64,000 bases of DNA from Echinarachnius parma (GCA_037951105.1 JBAMJV010003809.1:107501-171500); one strand, 5' to 3'. Shown: positions 35,657-46,922, counted from the stretch's first letter. The notes: a model not told the origin generated them from the letters alone. Program-made: numbers and translations.

Positions 35657-37317
35657 CAGTGCTGTAGTCGAGTCCACCCTGTCCGAGTCCGAGTCCGAGT
35701 CCCTGGAGTTGAGTCGAGTCCGAGTCCCGGACATCCGAGTCCCGCGTCCCGGACATCCACATCCGAGTCCGAGTCCGAGTCCGAGTACCAACGGGAAAAT
35801 CTTAAATTATCATTCTTTTTATGACACATCAGTTTCATTATGATAAATGCCTCTCTATAACATAAATAGTTGTCTGGTTCATTGTAAACTTCCATTTGTC
35901 AGAGAATTTATATATTTAAACTCTATACTACAACAATTATCTTCATAATAGACACCATCAAAGAAATGACAAAGTGTCATCTGCAGAAATGATTTTGGGC
36001 AATGTCAAAGGTTATTTTTACAGAGTATGAGACAAATTCAATAATAAACAAATAATAATACAACAGTTCATAAAAAGTGTGACAGACGGGACAAGAATTT
36101 AGTTGATCTTCGTCACCCTTAAATTACCCCAAAATACAGTGGATAAGGAACTGCTGCATATCTTTTCACTGTCAAATGGATTAATGGGATATAACTTGCA
36201 AACAGTCAAGTTGTTAAAGTTAAGCATGAATTTCAGCAATTTTCTAATCCTTTTAAGATCACAATTTTTAGCATAAAATATCAAATATCTGAAAATTCAC
36301 GTTTTGTGCTATAAAGTCAGTTATGAACATTTGATAACTACTGGACCCAAGAGGCTAAAAGCCAAAAATGATTTTGAAATTTGGCCCATTGTAGACATTT
36401 TCATGGAATTACCAGAAGTTATTACAAATCAGAGTATGTCATTACTGGAGTACTATGTATACACTGTAGTGTATTACTGAATACTGTTACAGAGTAAAGG
36501 CATGCTACTTCACATTTTAACAAAATGAATAACAAATATTGTTGTGTATATACATTATATGTAATGGTTGTGTGCGTTCTGCAAAATTTACATTTTGCTT
36601 GATGTTTTTTCTTTGTTGAACGATCAACAAACTCTCTAAAATGCCCAAACAGTATGACACGAGAAACTGAAGACATGATTGTTGAATGACTGATTGATTG
36701 AAGATCTTGCAAATCATGCAATGCAAACATCAGTATGTTGATTGTTTTTTTTTCGTTATTCGCGCTGCCGCTGGTATAGCTAGCGCACGCGGTAGCCTAG
36801 CCGAGGATACCGTACTGTACTTGCACCATCGAATATATCGATGACTTGTACACCGTACACCGCGGTACACACATGCATTTTACTGTAAATAGTCGCTTCA
36901 GCTCAGGCTTTCGTAAATTAATTCACGTTCTGGCCGTAATACTTGACCGTGTCTTACGTGTTCCAAAACATAAAACGACTAATCTCAATGTCTAGTTAGG
37001 CATGTAATAGCTTGCTGAGGCGATGTTACAATCATTTTCCAGAATGCCACTCAAGTGAGCAATGTACGCTAGAATAATGGGTTTGTTTTTGCTTGCGCTG
37101 GGTAATTTTATGAACTATAAATAAACGTGGGAAAACGGAAAAAATGCCGGTCTCGTTGCCGGTCTCGGCCCGATTTTCGCCCGAGTCACGAGTCACCATT
37201 GGTCGAGTCCGAGTCCGAGACCGAGTCTTTTTGGCTCGAGTCCGAGTCCGAGTCCCGAGAAATACGGACTCGAGACAGGTCTTGAGTCCGAGTCCGGACT
37301 CGAGTCCTACAGCACTG
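35657..37317. mobile_element. 1661-bp hAT-like non-autonomous transposon with GAGTCC subterminal arrays
   Basis: The ends are CAGTGCTGTAGTCGAGTCC and, on the reverse strand, CAGTGCTGTAGGACTCGAG. Both ends carry arrays of the hexamer GAGTCC/GAGTCG, in opposite orientation. GTTAATAG (35649-35656) and TTTAATAG (37318-37325) are an 8-bp target duplication with one change. The roughly 1.4-kb interior shows no transposase frame. Subterminal hexamer clusters in hAT elements are usually transposase-binding sites, inferred here. Confidence 0.85.
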
Positions 37318-37429
37318 TTTAATAGCAAGGAACTAAGCTAGCAAGGTTTGATGAATATGGGGCCAGAACTTGTATTTATGTGACCCCGCTAGTTTAGTTT
37401 CATGCTAAATCTATTTTGAATATGTGATG

Positions 37430-37650
37430 ACACACGTGGTACCCCGGGGTACCGTTGAACTTGTACCCCGGGGTACCGCGTTGTGTAGCGCCATCTTGCG
37501 TCCAACCGTACCGCAGCTATTGCGTTGTGCATGCAGTGCAGCGCGCGATTGTATGCACGCTATACCCACAGTACAGCCCTAAAAATTAAATAAATAATTA
37601 AACAAAATGGCGGATTTTCGTCTGGTACCCCGGGGTACCGTTTATGTCAT
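37430..37650. mobile_element. Short inverted-repeat element with GGTACC palindromes
   Basis: The perfect 16-bp palindrome GGTACCCCGGGGTACC occurs at 37438-37453 and 37624-37639, and its 14-bp core at 37463-37476. Both outer copies are preceded by TGATGACA in inverted orientation, consistent with a MITE of about 220 bp. It also contains a GCGC-rich block near 37530-37560. Confidence 0.6.
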
Positions 37651-37769
37651 CATGTCATGAACATGAACCATGTATTCCATTAGAAATGTGATGAGTAAGT
37701 GTGAAATTTTGAGAAATGTGTTGAGTGATTGAGTCTCTCTAAAACAAGGTTCCTATACATGTATGTTCC

Positions 37770-38068
37770 ATTACGTTGAATGTGTAGGCGGGAAAAGTCA
37801 ATGTCCGCAGATGGTTGCTATGTTCGCATCCCATTGGTGGGAGAATCAAAACAAGCAGTAAACTCTGTAGCTAAGGAACGTGTGGGCCTTGTTATAACAC
37901 TTGAATGTTTACATGGCGAACAAGATACTTCATTGAAAGACAGAGGTACAGCCATTTTATATGATTCTCGATGTTAAAAACAATTTAATTATTCTTTGGA
38001 AAAGTCACGCAAGCAGTTTATTACGTAGCTATAAAGGAACGTGTGGGTCTCAACAATTGGAACATTTA
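37770..38068. repeat. Degenerate tandem repeat, left part (split by the LTR element)
   Basis: Units of roughly 150 bp share AAGCAGT, GTAGCTAAGGAACGTGTGGG, GAATGTTTACATGGCGAACA and GGTACAGCCATT. The last unit is interrupted at 38068 by the LTR retrotransposon and resumes at 46923. Confidence 0.75.
38065..38068. repeat. Target-site duplication TTTA, left
   Basis: TTTA directly precedes the left LTR, and the same four bases follow the right LTR at 46923-46926. Joined, the flanks read ACATTTACATGGCG, matching the other units of the surrounding repeat. Confidence 0.8.
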
Positions 38069-39796
38069 TGTAAGGGAACGTGCAATGCTTTTAAACACAC
38101 AGTTCACAAGACAAAATAAGGGTAACACAGCTTTAGTTGGGTTTATAGCCGAAGTTTGTTTTATTCACATTTACGCATAACAAAAGAGGACAGAAGATCA
38201 ACACCTGTTAAAAGTAAAAGATAAAGAGAATAGTACATTGTTATAGTAGTTCAGAATTAACTTATTACACTAATACAACTATTACATTGTCTACATTAAG
38301 ACATTTTCTCTTAACTAATACATAAAACACAGAATAATATACATGCCATGTATATGACCACTGTTTCACAAGGTCCAATCTATATACCCGGAAACAGACT
38401 CCTTAATTACAGTAATATATCGTCCTAAAATAATGTCTTACATAATCATGCTTCCCAATATGCATTTTAAGTCATATAGGATACAAAATCTTATTGAATG
38501 ACGATTACAAATAATTACGACCAAAATAACCTTTTAACCAATAACATGAACACTCAAACCAAATAAACCCAATAATACTAAGATCAAAAACTTTGAACTA
38601 AACACTAATTTAATTGCACACAAATCCCAAAAGAAACCATCACCAATATCCTAACTAATGAACTATGTAAACTATACAAAACTCGCAAACCTTATGAAAC
38701 TAAGAGAAGAAATATAAATATCTTTTCCAGGTATTAAGTGTTTTTATATGAGAAAGCCATGTATGATAGCCCACTACCTACAGAGTACGGTGGTCACAAC
38801 TTGACCATGAGTGGACACAAAAGAATGGCTTGGGCCTAGGTACGCATTGCCCAGCTATAACAAAAGACTTGGCTTTTAATCGCTCTGCACAAATTGGGAT
38901 GCACATGTTAGCTTGCATCCAACATATACAACTATGGTTTAAGGCGGGGAATATATACTACATATAGCCAGACTAACTATAAAGCTTTCTAATAAAATGA
39001 TTAATTATATTAGCCAATCCTTCAATTACTGAGTTCTCTATGTATATGACTCGTATCAATAATCACATCACGCAGGTTCTACATTCCTAAACTTCAATCT
39101 TTACATCATGAATATACCCCGCAATGATATAGATCATAATTACACAGCAAGCATGTATTAAGGAAAATATAAACTATTTAAATAAAGAAATTATATATGA
39201 TTCCAACACATATATCTTATTATTTTCCTTGGGCTAGATAGAGAAATCATGTCTAGTCAGAATACTATTACTTTAAATAAAATATAGATTGAATGTCCAG
39301 CACAATCCATGCCTTCTACATTAATATAATGGACATTAATTAAATTAAGAGAGATAACTCACCGATTATTCATCACCTCCAGAATGACAAGTTCTTCCAA
39401 ATCACAACTATCATGGAACAATCTTCCAACAATCTTCCACAAGTTCAAAACACAAGTTTCTTCTACGGTGGCGTAAGAATGAATGAGCTCTCTCACCAAC
39501 AAGCTCACTGTCAATGCCAGGGATAGCTTGGGGAAGGGGGAAGCTCTTTTGTTCTCAAGCAACCTGCATCTCCCTAACAACAAAAGGGTGTTGGTCATAA
39601 AAAGCTAACTGGGAGATGCATATGTTATAATACATGTATAAAGTACATGGGAAGAACCTATTTTCTGGGCCATATATAACATACAGGGGGCCATAAAGGG
39701 GAATATTATATTATACAATTATATAACAAATATAATTTATATCAACCAAAATAATATAAAATGTACCTTGATAACATCAAGGTTCATTCCCTTACA
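38069..39796 (-). repeat. 3' LTR of the Gypsy element
   Basis: 1728 bp, identical by eye to 45195-46922 (constant offset 7126). The 79-codon frame at 39359-39598 recurs in the other LTR and is part of the repeat, not a host gene. Confidence 0.95.
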
Positions 39797-39813
39797 ACTC
39801 TCCCCTGCTTTTT
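39797..39813 (-). promoter_or_regulatory. Polypurine tract of the Gypsy element
   Basis: In element orientation AAAAAGCAGGGGAGAGT lies directly before the 3' LTR, the expected position for plus-strand priming of reverse transcription. Confidence 0.8.
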
Positions 39814-40057
39814 GAGTTTGTCCTCAAACGTAACAAAATAATAAATGTAAACGAATACAATTGAACCGTTATTCAATATGTGTATGAAATAAGCCAAGAC
39901 TTTTATGGTCATAGACTCATTTTAAAACTTTCATAATGATACCATTATGATATCATTTAATTAATAACCGGAATTATAGCCTCAATCCCTTTAACCTGTT
40001 ATTAATTTACCCTAGATTGCCTTATCCAAGGGAATCGTCGAGATTCAACGTATTTAT

Positions 40058-43000
40058 CTAATCGTCATCCCAAAACAAATCGCTGTCAATTCCTCGCTGG
40101 AGTCTTTCAACCAAATCCTGGGATTTAGTGTAGGTTTCGGTAGCATCACCGCCTATTAGATTTGTTTGGGCAGTGAATATTGATCGAGGTTCGTTGAAGG
40201 GATTACTATTCTTGCCCTTCGTTGACCTCGAGCTGCGACGAGGTGGAGTCGGGGGACTGTCATCATCACTCGAATCCATCGCCGGTGACGAGCTACTCTC
40301 TTCAGACGACTCGTTATCAGGTTGCCCGTGCACGATCACCGGTTCTAGTCCCGATGATGACGAAGAGTCGGATTCGTCTGCGGAGGATTCGGCAGCCCTT
40401 TGCTTGGTATCCTTCCGCCTCCCATTGTGTTTGGCTGGTTTCCTTTCCGGGCTGGACGGACATTCCCGGATTTCCCGACGATGAACAGTACGTCGATCAC
40501 CTGCTCCGTCAGCCTTCTCGATAACGTAGACGGCAGCATCTCCTGGGCGGGAAACGACCTTGTACACAGTTGGTTGCCACTTGTCCGCAATTTTATGTCT
40601 ACCTAGGGGATGGTTTTTCCGGTAGACTCTAGCGCCAATGCCAATTGGTCTTTCTCGGGCAGACTTGTTGAAGTGGGTCGTCCGGTACGTAGTCTCCCGA
40701 GCCATTCGCTCCCCTGCTTTCTCAAAAGCCCACTGGAACGCTTCTGTGTGATTGGCGACCCAGCCGTCGACTCCCACGTCCTCCCCGTGTGGTGCTTCTC
40801 CTAGCAGAAAGTCGACTGGAAGTTTGGGGTCTCTCCCAAACATGAGGTAGAAAGGGGCGAATCCTGTTGATGAGTGTTGTGTAGCATTATAGGCGTACAG
40901 CACCTCCGGCAGGCATTCAGACCAGCGTCGCTTCTTTTCCGAGGGGAGTGTCCTCAGCAGGTCGTGGAGGGTTCTGTTAAAACGCTCGGCCTGGCCATTA
41001 CCTTCTGGGTGGTAAGGGGTTGTGTGGGACTTCTGGACTCTGTACTGTCTGCAGAGGGACTGGATCAATGAGGACTCAAAGTTCCGGCCTTGGTCAGAGT
41101 GGATGCGCTGCGGTACCCCAAACTTCGTGAACCACTCCTTCACGAGCGTCTTGGCTGTCGTCTCTGCAGTTTGATTTCGGGTAGCCACTGCCAACGAATA
41201 CTTTGAGAAGACATCCGTCATGACCAAGACGTTTTCTCTACCGGTCGCGTCACGCTCCAGTACCGTGAAATCGATAGCTAGCAGCTCATTTGGGCGAGTG
41301 GCCACCATTCCCCTGATTGGTTCACGGACTCGAGGTGGATTCTTTGCCTTGGTGCACCGGTCACACTGCTCACACCATTCTGCAATGCGAATTGTCATCC
41401 TGGGCCAGTAGCAGCGACTCCTGATGAGACTAGTTGTCCTCTTCACTGCTTGGTGTCCTGCCTGGTCATGGCAAGCTCGAAGGACATCGTCGACGAGGAT
41501 GCGTGGTAGAAGCAGCTGCCAAAGATTTTCATCTTTACATACCCGATATAGGAGGCCATCTCTTTCTTTTATTTTGTCCATCTGACGAAGTAGAAGGACG
41601 ACAGTCTCCTCTTCTTGGGCCCGCTGCTGTGCATCCGGTCTCTGCTGGCTCTCCCAGAAGTGTCTCAGTCGGCTGATGGTCTGGTCCTTCCGTTGGAACT
41701 CTTTGAGTTGCTCGTGGGTGTAGTTGGGAAATGGGGTAGGGGTACTGGGTGGCCTGTCATCTGGGACTCCATGGGGCTCAACACCTTGCTTGATGTTGTT
41801 GACTTCCACAAGTGTCTGGTGGATTTCCCTCGGAATGTTCGTGACGCCCACTGTCTGGCAACATGCATCCGATGTCGAGTGCTGTGTGTGTGGGCGGCGC
41901 GACAACCCATCAGCTGCCCTGTTTGCTGTTCCTGGCTTGTATTTAACTTCAAAGTCAAATACAGACAGGGCGCCTACCCATCGCTGTTCCGTTGCTCCCA
42001 ATTTGGCGTTGTCTAGGTGAGCGAGTGGGTTATTGTCCGTAAAGACAACAAACTTGCTCCCGATGAGGTAATCTCGGAATTTGTCGGTGATTGCCCATTT
42101 CATGCCAAGCAGTTCCAACTTCATACTTGAATATTTCTCCATATTCTTCTCTGCTCCGCGGAGTGTTCTGCTGGCATAGGCAATCACACGACGCTTTCCT
42201 TCTCGTCTCTGGTAAAGCACTGCACCCAGACCATGGAGACTGGCATCCACTTCCATCTCGAAAGGTTGCATGAAGTCAGCATAGCCGAGGACTGGTGGTT
42301 CACACAATGCCTGTTGTAGCTGTTTGAATGCTGCTTGATGCGTAGAATCCCACTGGAACGCAGTTGCTTTCTTTGCCTTCATTTTGTCGCAGAGGGAAGC
42401 GACCAGATTGTGCAGAGGACCAGCAATTTGTGAAAATCCTTTCACAAATCGCCGGTAGAAGGAACAAAATCCAAGAAATGATCGAAGTTCCTTCACGCTG
42501 GTCGGTGTAGGCCAATTCCTTACAGCCTCTACTTTCTCCGGATCCGTCTGCACACCTTCTCTGGAAACCTTGTGGCCTAAGTATTTCACCTCCGGGCGAA
42601 ATAGCTCACACTTTGACGGTTTTACCTTCAGACCATGCTGGCGTAACCTGGCAAAGACTCGATCCAATCTTTCCAGTTGATCTTCAAATGTGTTGGAGTA
42701 CACCAGGACATCATCCAGGTAGCAGAGAACAGATGAGAAGAACTGATCTCCCAGACAAGCTTGCATCAACCGTTGGAATGTACCCGGAGCATTACATAGA
42801 CCGAACGGCATTCTGACATACTCGTACAGTCCAAACGGGGTGGTGAAGCTGGTCTTCTGACGATCATTCTCATCCATTTCTACTTGATGATACCCCGATA
42901 GAAGATCCAGTGTGGAGAACCACTGCGCTCCGTTAAGGGAATCCATGGACTCGTCGATTCTGGGTATTGGGTACGCGTCCTTTCTTGTCTTCTGGTTAAG

Positions 43001-44110
43001 TTTGCGATAGTCCACGCACAGGCGAAGGGAACCATCGCCTTTCCTTACCAGGACAATAGGGGAAGCGTACGGACTGGTGCTTGGCCTGATGACATCCTTC
43101 TCCAGCAACTGTCTGATGTGTTCTTTTACTTCTTCCAGTTGAGTAGGAGGGATCCGCCGGTATGGAAGCCTCACCGGTTCATCATCAACTGTCCGGATTT
43201 TGTGGGTGACTGTCGTGGTACGGCCCAGGTCAGCATCAGAACAGGCAAAAACGTCTGCGTTTTTCGTCAGGAGCGCCTCTGCTTGCTGTCTCTGGTGGGG
43301 ACTCAACCCTTCCCATAGTAGGCCAGTGGTATTCATCAGGTTCTGTGCATCCGCGGGCTGACTTTCATTGTCACTAACCTGGACCTTCTCGCATGTGACA
43401 CTGCAGTCATCTATACAGGAGACCTCTTGCATAGAACCAATGGGGGTCCGGGCTTTCAGGAAGATGTCTTCTGAAGTGGTGTTAACTAGCTGTAGAGACA
43501 TCCGTCCTTTAGGGGAATAGGTCACGGTAGGGTTAAGGGCGATACCTTTTGGAGTTTGCACAATGGAGTCGACAACTACTGCTTTCTTAGAGGAGCATGT
43601 AGGGCCGGTCACCTCGATGATTTGTGTAGACTGGGCCGGGATTACGATCTTGCCTTTCCCCGCGATGCGGACAAGACCGATGATTGTTCTGGTTGTGGAG
43701 TTTATTCCTGGGACGTCGGACACATTGGAACCTATTAAGTTTGCCAATATGTCATTGGGTAAATCCCGGAGAACGTTCATCCCAAGCAGTACTGGATGAG
43801 ATGAGCTGCTTCCAGAGCTGGTGACAAGAATTCCTCTTCCCGGTATATTCTTACCAGCTACCTCCACATTACACTCAAAATACCCAGTGTATGGAATGTT
43901 CGTCCCGTTCGCAGCACTCAGCTTCAACCAGTTGATCTCCATCAGGGATGATTGCGGGAACAATTTATGGAAACACGAGGAGGTAATAGTGGTCACTTGA
44001 GATCCAGAATCTATTACAGCACCAAGTTCTACCCCACCAAGTTTTACCTTTGTAGTGGGGCAATTTCCAACAATTTGTTCCGTTACCTTGTATCCTGAGC
44101 CATACGTCAT
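40058..44110 (-). CDS. pol: Gypsy-type pol polyprotein (protease, RT, RNase H, integrase)
   Basis: An intact 1350-codon frame. Aspartic protease: DSG at residues 34-36. Reverse transcriptase: roughly 310-560, with YLDD at 464-467. RNase H: acidic residues D622, E666, D692 and D734. Integrase zinc finger: H881, H886, C913, C916. Catalytic triad: D947, D1006 and E1042, with the expected 35-residue D-E spacing. A GPY/F-like module follows near 1155-1215, then a Ser/Asp-rich acidic tail (about 1240-1350). No chromodomain is recognised. This domain order is that of Gypsy/Ty3 elements. The frame is -1 relative to gag and stays open upstream of the ATG to 44206, overlapping the end of gag by about 49 nt, so expression by -1 frameshifting is likely. 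All catalytic residues are present. Confidence 0.97.
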   Translation of the reverse strand: MTYGSGYKVTEQIVGNCPTTKVKLGGVELGAVIDSGSQVTTITSSCFHKLFPQSSLMEINWLKLSAANGTNIPYTGYFECNVEVAGKNIPGRGILVTSSGSSSSHPVLLGMNVLRDLPNDILANLIGSNVSDVPGINSTTRTIIGLVRIAGKGKIVIPAQSTQIIEVTGPTCSSKKAVVVDSIVQTPKGIALNPTVTYSPKGRMSLQLVNTTSEDIFLKARTPIGSMQEVSCIDDCSVTCEKVQVSDNESQPADAQNLMNTTGLLWEGLSPHQRQQAEALLTKNADVFACSDADLGRTTTVTHKIRTVDDEPVRLPYRRIPPTQLEEVKEHIRQLLEKDVIRPSTSPYASPIVLVRKGDGSLRLCVDYRKLNQKTRKDAYPIPRIDESMDSLNGAQWFSTLDLLSGYHQVEMDENDRQKTSFTTPFGLYEYVRMPFGLCNAPGTFQRLMQACLGDQFFSSVLCYLDDVLVYSNTFEDQLERLDRVFARLRQHGLKVKPSKCELFRPEVKYLGHKVSREGVQTDPEKVEAVRNWPTPTSVKELRSFLGFCSFYRRFVKGFSQIAGPLHNLVASLCDKMKAKKATAFQWDSTHQAAFKQLQQALCEPPVLGYADFMQPFEMEVDASLHGLGAVLYQRREGKRRVIAYASRTLRGAEKNMEKYSSMKLELLGMKWAITDKFRDYLIGSKFVVFTDNNPLAHLDNAKLGATEQRWVGALSVFDFEVKYKPGTANRAADGLSRRPHTQHSTSDACCQTVGVTNIPREIHQTLVEVNNIKQGVEPHGVPDDRPPSTPTPFPNYTHEQLKEFQRKDQTISRLRHFWESQQRPDAQQRAQEEETVVLLLRQMDKIKERDGLLYRVCKDENLWQLLLPRILVDDVLRACHDQAGHQAVKRTTSLIRSRCYWPRMTIRIAEWCEQCDRCTKAKNPPRVREPIRGMVATRPNELLAIDFTVLERDATGRENVLVMTDVFSKYSLAVATRNQTAETTAKTLVKEWFTKFGVPQRIHSDQGRNFESSLIQSLCRQYRVQKSHTTPYHPEGNGQAERFNRTLHDLLRTLPSEKKRRWSECLPEVLYAYNATQHSSTGFAPFYLMFGRDPKLPVDFLLGEAPHGEDVGVDGWVANHTEAFQWAFEKAGERMARETTYRTTHFNKSARERPIGIGARVYRKNHPLGRHKIADKWQPTVYKVVSRPGDAAVYVIEKADGAGDRRTVHRREIRECPSSPERKPAKHNGRRKDTKQRAAESSADESDSSSSSGLEPVIVHGQPDNESSEESSSSPAMDSSDDDSPPTPPRRSSRSTKGKNSNPFNEPRSIFTAQTNLIGGDATETYTKSQDLVERLQRGIDSDLFWDDD

Positions 44111-44157
44111 CTTTCCTGACGAGGCACCCAGCGCTTGGCTCTCAGCCCTGGGTTGAA

Positions 44158-45126
44158 CTAGTTTTCCGACGGCTGCTTGCCACCTGGTGCTGGTTGACGG
44201 TTTCCCCTAGACCTTGGGGGAGTAGGACATTCTTTGGCGTAGTGCCCTCGAACACCACACCGATAACACTCCACAGTCCTTTTGTCCACAGTTGGCCGTC
44301 GCCCTGAGGACCCATCGCTCCGCTCCTCCAGGCGTTGCAGTCTGGCGTTGAACTCCTCCTGTTTGTCTTGCATCCGTTGTAAGACATCCGTCTGGCTGCG
44401 AATGGCCACAGTAAGTCCCTCCATCACACTGCCAAACTCCACTGATGCCTCTGTCTGCCGCACTGTTCCTTTTCTATGGTGGACGGGTGTGTCTCTCTCT
44501 CCTTCTTCCATTTCAATAGCCCAGTTTCTGATGTCAAGGAAAGGGAGTCGGGGCTGCTCCTTCACTAGTCGTTTGACCTCTCTCCGTAATACAGGATCGC
44601 TCAGACCATCTTGAAACTGTTCTTTGATGGCCTTTTCCGCGTCCGGAGTGCCAGATTTCGCTTCCATCCTGGACCACAAAGACAGGAGGGCATAAGCAAA
44701 CTCTGACACAGACTCTCCATCCCGCTGTGTCCTGTTGTACACCTTCCGCATCAGCTGCCCTAGAGTCAGACGCTCTCCAAAGGTGTCTAAGAGGATCTGG
44801 AGAATAGAATCTGCATCACATTTCTCTTTAGCTGGTCGATGCTTTATCTCCTGGCGTGCAGCTCCTTCAAGATGGGCGATGACGTAGTCCACTGCACGCT
44901 CGCCCTTTAGACGTCTCAGGTTGAGGCCTGCCCGCACATCCTCGACGAACTCCTCCACAGATGCCCCATCCATCCCGCTGAACGGCTTGATTTTCTTCTC
45001 CTTCGGCGGGAAGTATACGTCCCTACTCTGGAGCTCCGCCGTCAGCTTATCCAGCCTCTCCTGCAGCTCCTCCACCGTTGTCATCTTCCTGTCCTCTTGT
45101 TTTACTATGTTAATTGTGCTATTCAA
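44158..45126 (-). CDS. gag: Gypsy-type Gag protein
   Basis: An intact 322-codon frame upstream of pol on the same strand. The middle (about 40-210) resembles retrotransposon Gag capsid helices, with a YAL.SLWSR stretch near 145-153. The N-terminus (about 12-36) and the 225-270 region look coiled-coil prone. A single CCHC zinc knuckle is formed by C287, C290, H295 and C300, followed by a Pro/Arg/Gly-rich tail. A second in-frame Met (residue 15) is an alternative start. Gag would package the element RNA into particles in the cytoplasm. Its stop lies 47 nt before the first pol ATG, in a different frame. Confidence 0.93.
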   Translation of the reverse strand: MNSTINIVKQEDRKMTTVEELQERLDKLTAELQSRDVYFPPKEKKIKPFSGMDGASVEEFVEDVRAGLNLRRLKGERAVDYVIAHLEGAARQEIKHRPAKEKCDADSILQILLDTFGERLTLGQLMRKVYNRTQRDGESVSEFAYALLSLWSRMEAKSGTPDAEKAIKEQFQDGLSDPVLRREVKRLVKEQPRLPFLDIRNWAIEMEEGERDTPVHHRKGTVRQTEASVEFGSVMEGLTVAIRSQTDVLQRMQDKQEEFNARLQRLEERSDGSSGRRPTVDKRTVECYRCGVRGHYAKECPTPPRSRGNRQPAPGGKQPSEN

Positions 45127-45174
45127 ATCTTCAGCCAGCCAACTAGGTATCTTCGTCCACGAAGATTAGCTGTA

Positions 45175-45194
45175 CCCCATCCGTACTACCAATT
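45175..45194 (-). promoter_or_regulatory. Primer-binding-site region of the Gypsy element
   Basis: Just inside the 5' LTR, in element orientation, lies AAT followed by TGGTAGTACGGATGGGG. TGG is the expected complement of a tRNA CCA end. The tRNA species was not identified. Confidence 0.55.
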
Positions 45195-46922
45195 TGTAAG
45201 GGAACGTGCAATGCTTTTAAACACACAGTTCACAAGACAAAATAAGGGTAACACAGCTTTAGTTGGGTTTATAGCCGAAGTTTGTTTTATTCACATTTAC
45301 GCATAACAAAAGAGGACAGAAGATCAACACCTGTTAAAAGTAAAAGATAAAGAGAATAGTACATTGTTATAGTAGTTCAGAATTAACTTATTACACTAAT
45401 ACAACTATTACATTGTCTACATTAAGACATTTTCTCTTAACTAATACATAAAACACAGAATAATATACATGCCATGTATATGACCACTGTTTCACAAGGT
45501 CCAATCTATATACCCGGAAACAGACTCCTTAATTACAGTAATATATCGTCCTAAAATAATGTCTTACATAATCATGCTTCCCAATATGCATTTTAAGTCA
45601 TATAGGATACAAAATCTTATTGAATGACGATTACAAATAATTACGACCAAAATAACCTTTTAACCAATAACATGAACACTCAAACCAAATAAACCCAATA
45701 ATACTAAGATCAAAAACTTTGAACTAAACACTAATTTAATTGCACACAAATCCCAAAAGAAACCATCACCAATATCCTAACTAATGAACTATGTAAACTA
45801 TACAAAACTCGCAAACCTTATGAAACTAAGAGAAGAAATATAAATATCTTTTCCAGGTATTAAGTGTTTTTATATGAGAAAGCCATGTATGATAGCCCAC
45901 TACCTACAGAGTACGGTGGTCACAACTTGACCATGAGTGGACACAAAAGAATGGCTTGGGCCTAGGTACGCATTGCCCAGCTATAACAAAAGACTTGGCT
46001 TTTAATCGCTCTGCACAAATTGGGATGCACATGTTAGCTTGCATCCAACATATACAACTATGGTTTAAGGCGGGGAATATATACTACATATAGCCAGACT
46101 AACTATAAAGCTTTCTAATAAAATGATTAATTATATTAGCCAATCCTTCAATTACTGAGTTCTCTATGTATATGACTCGTATCAATAATCACATCACGCA
46201 GGTTCTACATTCCTAAACTTCAATCTTTACATCATGAATATACCCCGCAATGATATAGATCATAATTACACAGCAAGCATGTATTAAGGAAAATATAAAC
46301 TATTTAAATAAAGAAATTATATATGATTCCAACACATATATCTTATTATTTTCCTTGGGCTAGATAGAGAAATCATGTCTAGTCAGAATACTATTACTTT
46401 AAATAAAATATAGATTGAATGTCCAGCACAATCCATGCCTTCTACATTAATATAATGGACATTAATTAAATTAAGAGAGATAACTCACCGATTATTCATC
46501 ACCTCCAGAATGACAAGTTCTTCCAAATCACAACTATCATGGAACAATCTTCCAACAATCTTCCACAAGTTCAAAACACAAGTTTCTTCTACGGTGGCGT
46601 AAGAATGAATGAGCTCTCTCACCAACAAGCTCACTGTCAATGCCAGGGATAGCTTGGGGAAGGGGGAAGCTCTTTTGTTCTCAAGCAACCTGCATCTCCC
46701 TAACAACAAAAGGGTGTTGGTCATAAAAAGCTAACTGGGAGATGCATATGTTATAATACATGTATAAAGTACATGGGAAGAACCTATTTTCTGGGCCATA
46801 TATAACATACAGGGGGCCATAAAGGGGAATATTATATTATACAATTATATAACAAATATAATTTATATCAACCAAAATAATATAAAATGTACCTTGATAA
46901 CATCAAGGTTCATTCCCTTACA
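45195..46922 (-). repeat. 5' LTR of the Gypsy element
   Basis: 1728 bp with terminal TGTAAGGGAA/TTCCCTTACA, the same as the left LTR. It should contain the element's promoter; no TATA box was assigned with confidence. Confidence 0.95.

Larger units (their letters stand above)
38069..46922 (-). mobile_element. Full-length Gypsy (Metaviridae) LTR retrotransposon, antisense in intron 2
   Basis: An 8854-bp element bounded by two 1728-bp LTRs with matching TGTAAGGGAA/TTCCCTTACA ends and a TTTA target duplication. In element orientation (minus) the order is 5' LTR 45195-46922, primer-binding region, gag, pol (protease, RT, RNase H, integrase), polypurine tract, 3' LTR 38069-39796. There is no env. 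Both reading frames are intact and the LTRs appear identical by eye, so insertion was recent. It lies opposite to the host gene. Confidence 0.97.

Noticed and set aside
39359-39598. 79-codon frame, repeated at 46485-46724
   Set aside because: Lies inside both LTRs; a non-coding repeat with a chance open frame.
40173-45306. Plus-strand frames of 60-133 codons opposite gag and pol
   Set aside because: Antisense shadows of the retrotransposon genes with no recognisable domains.
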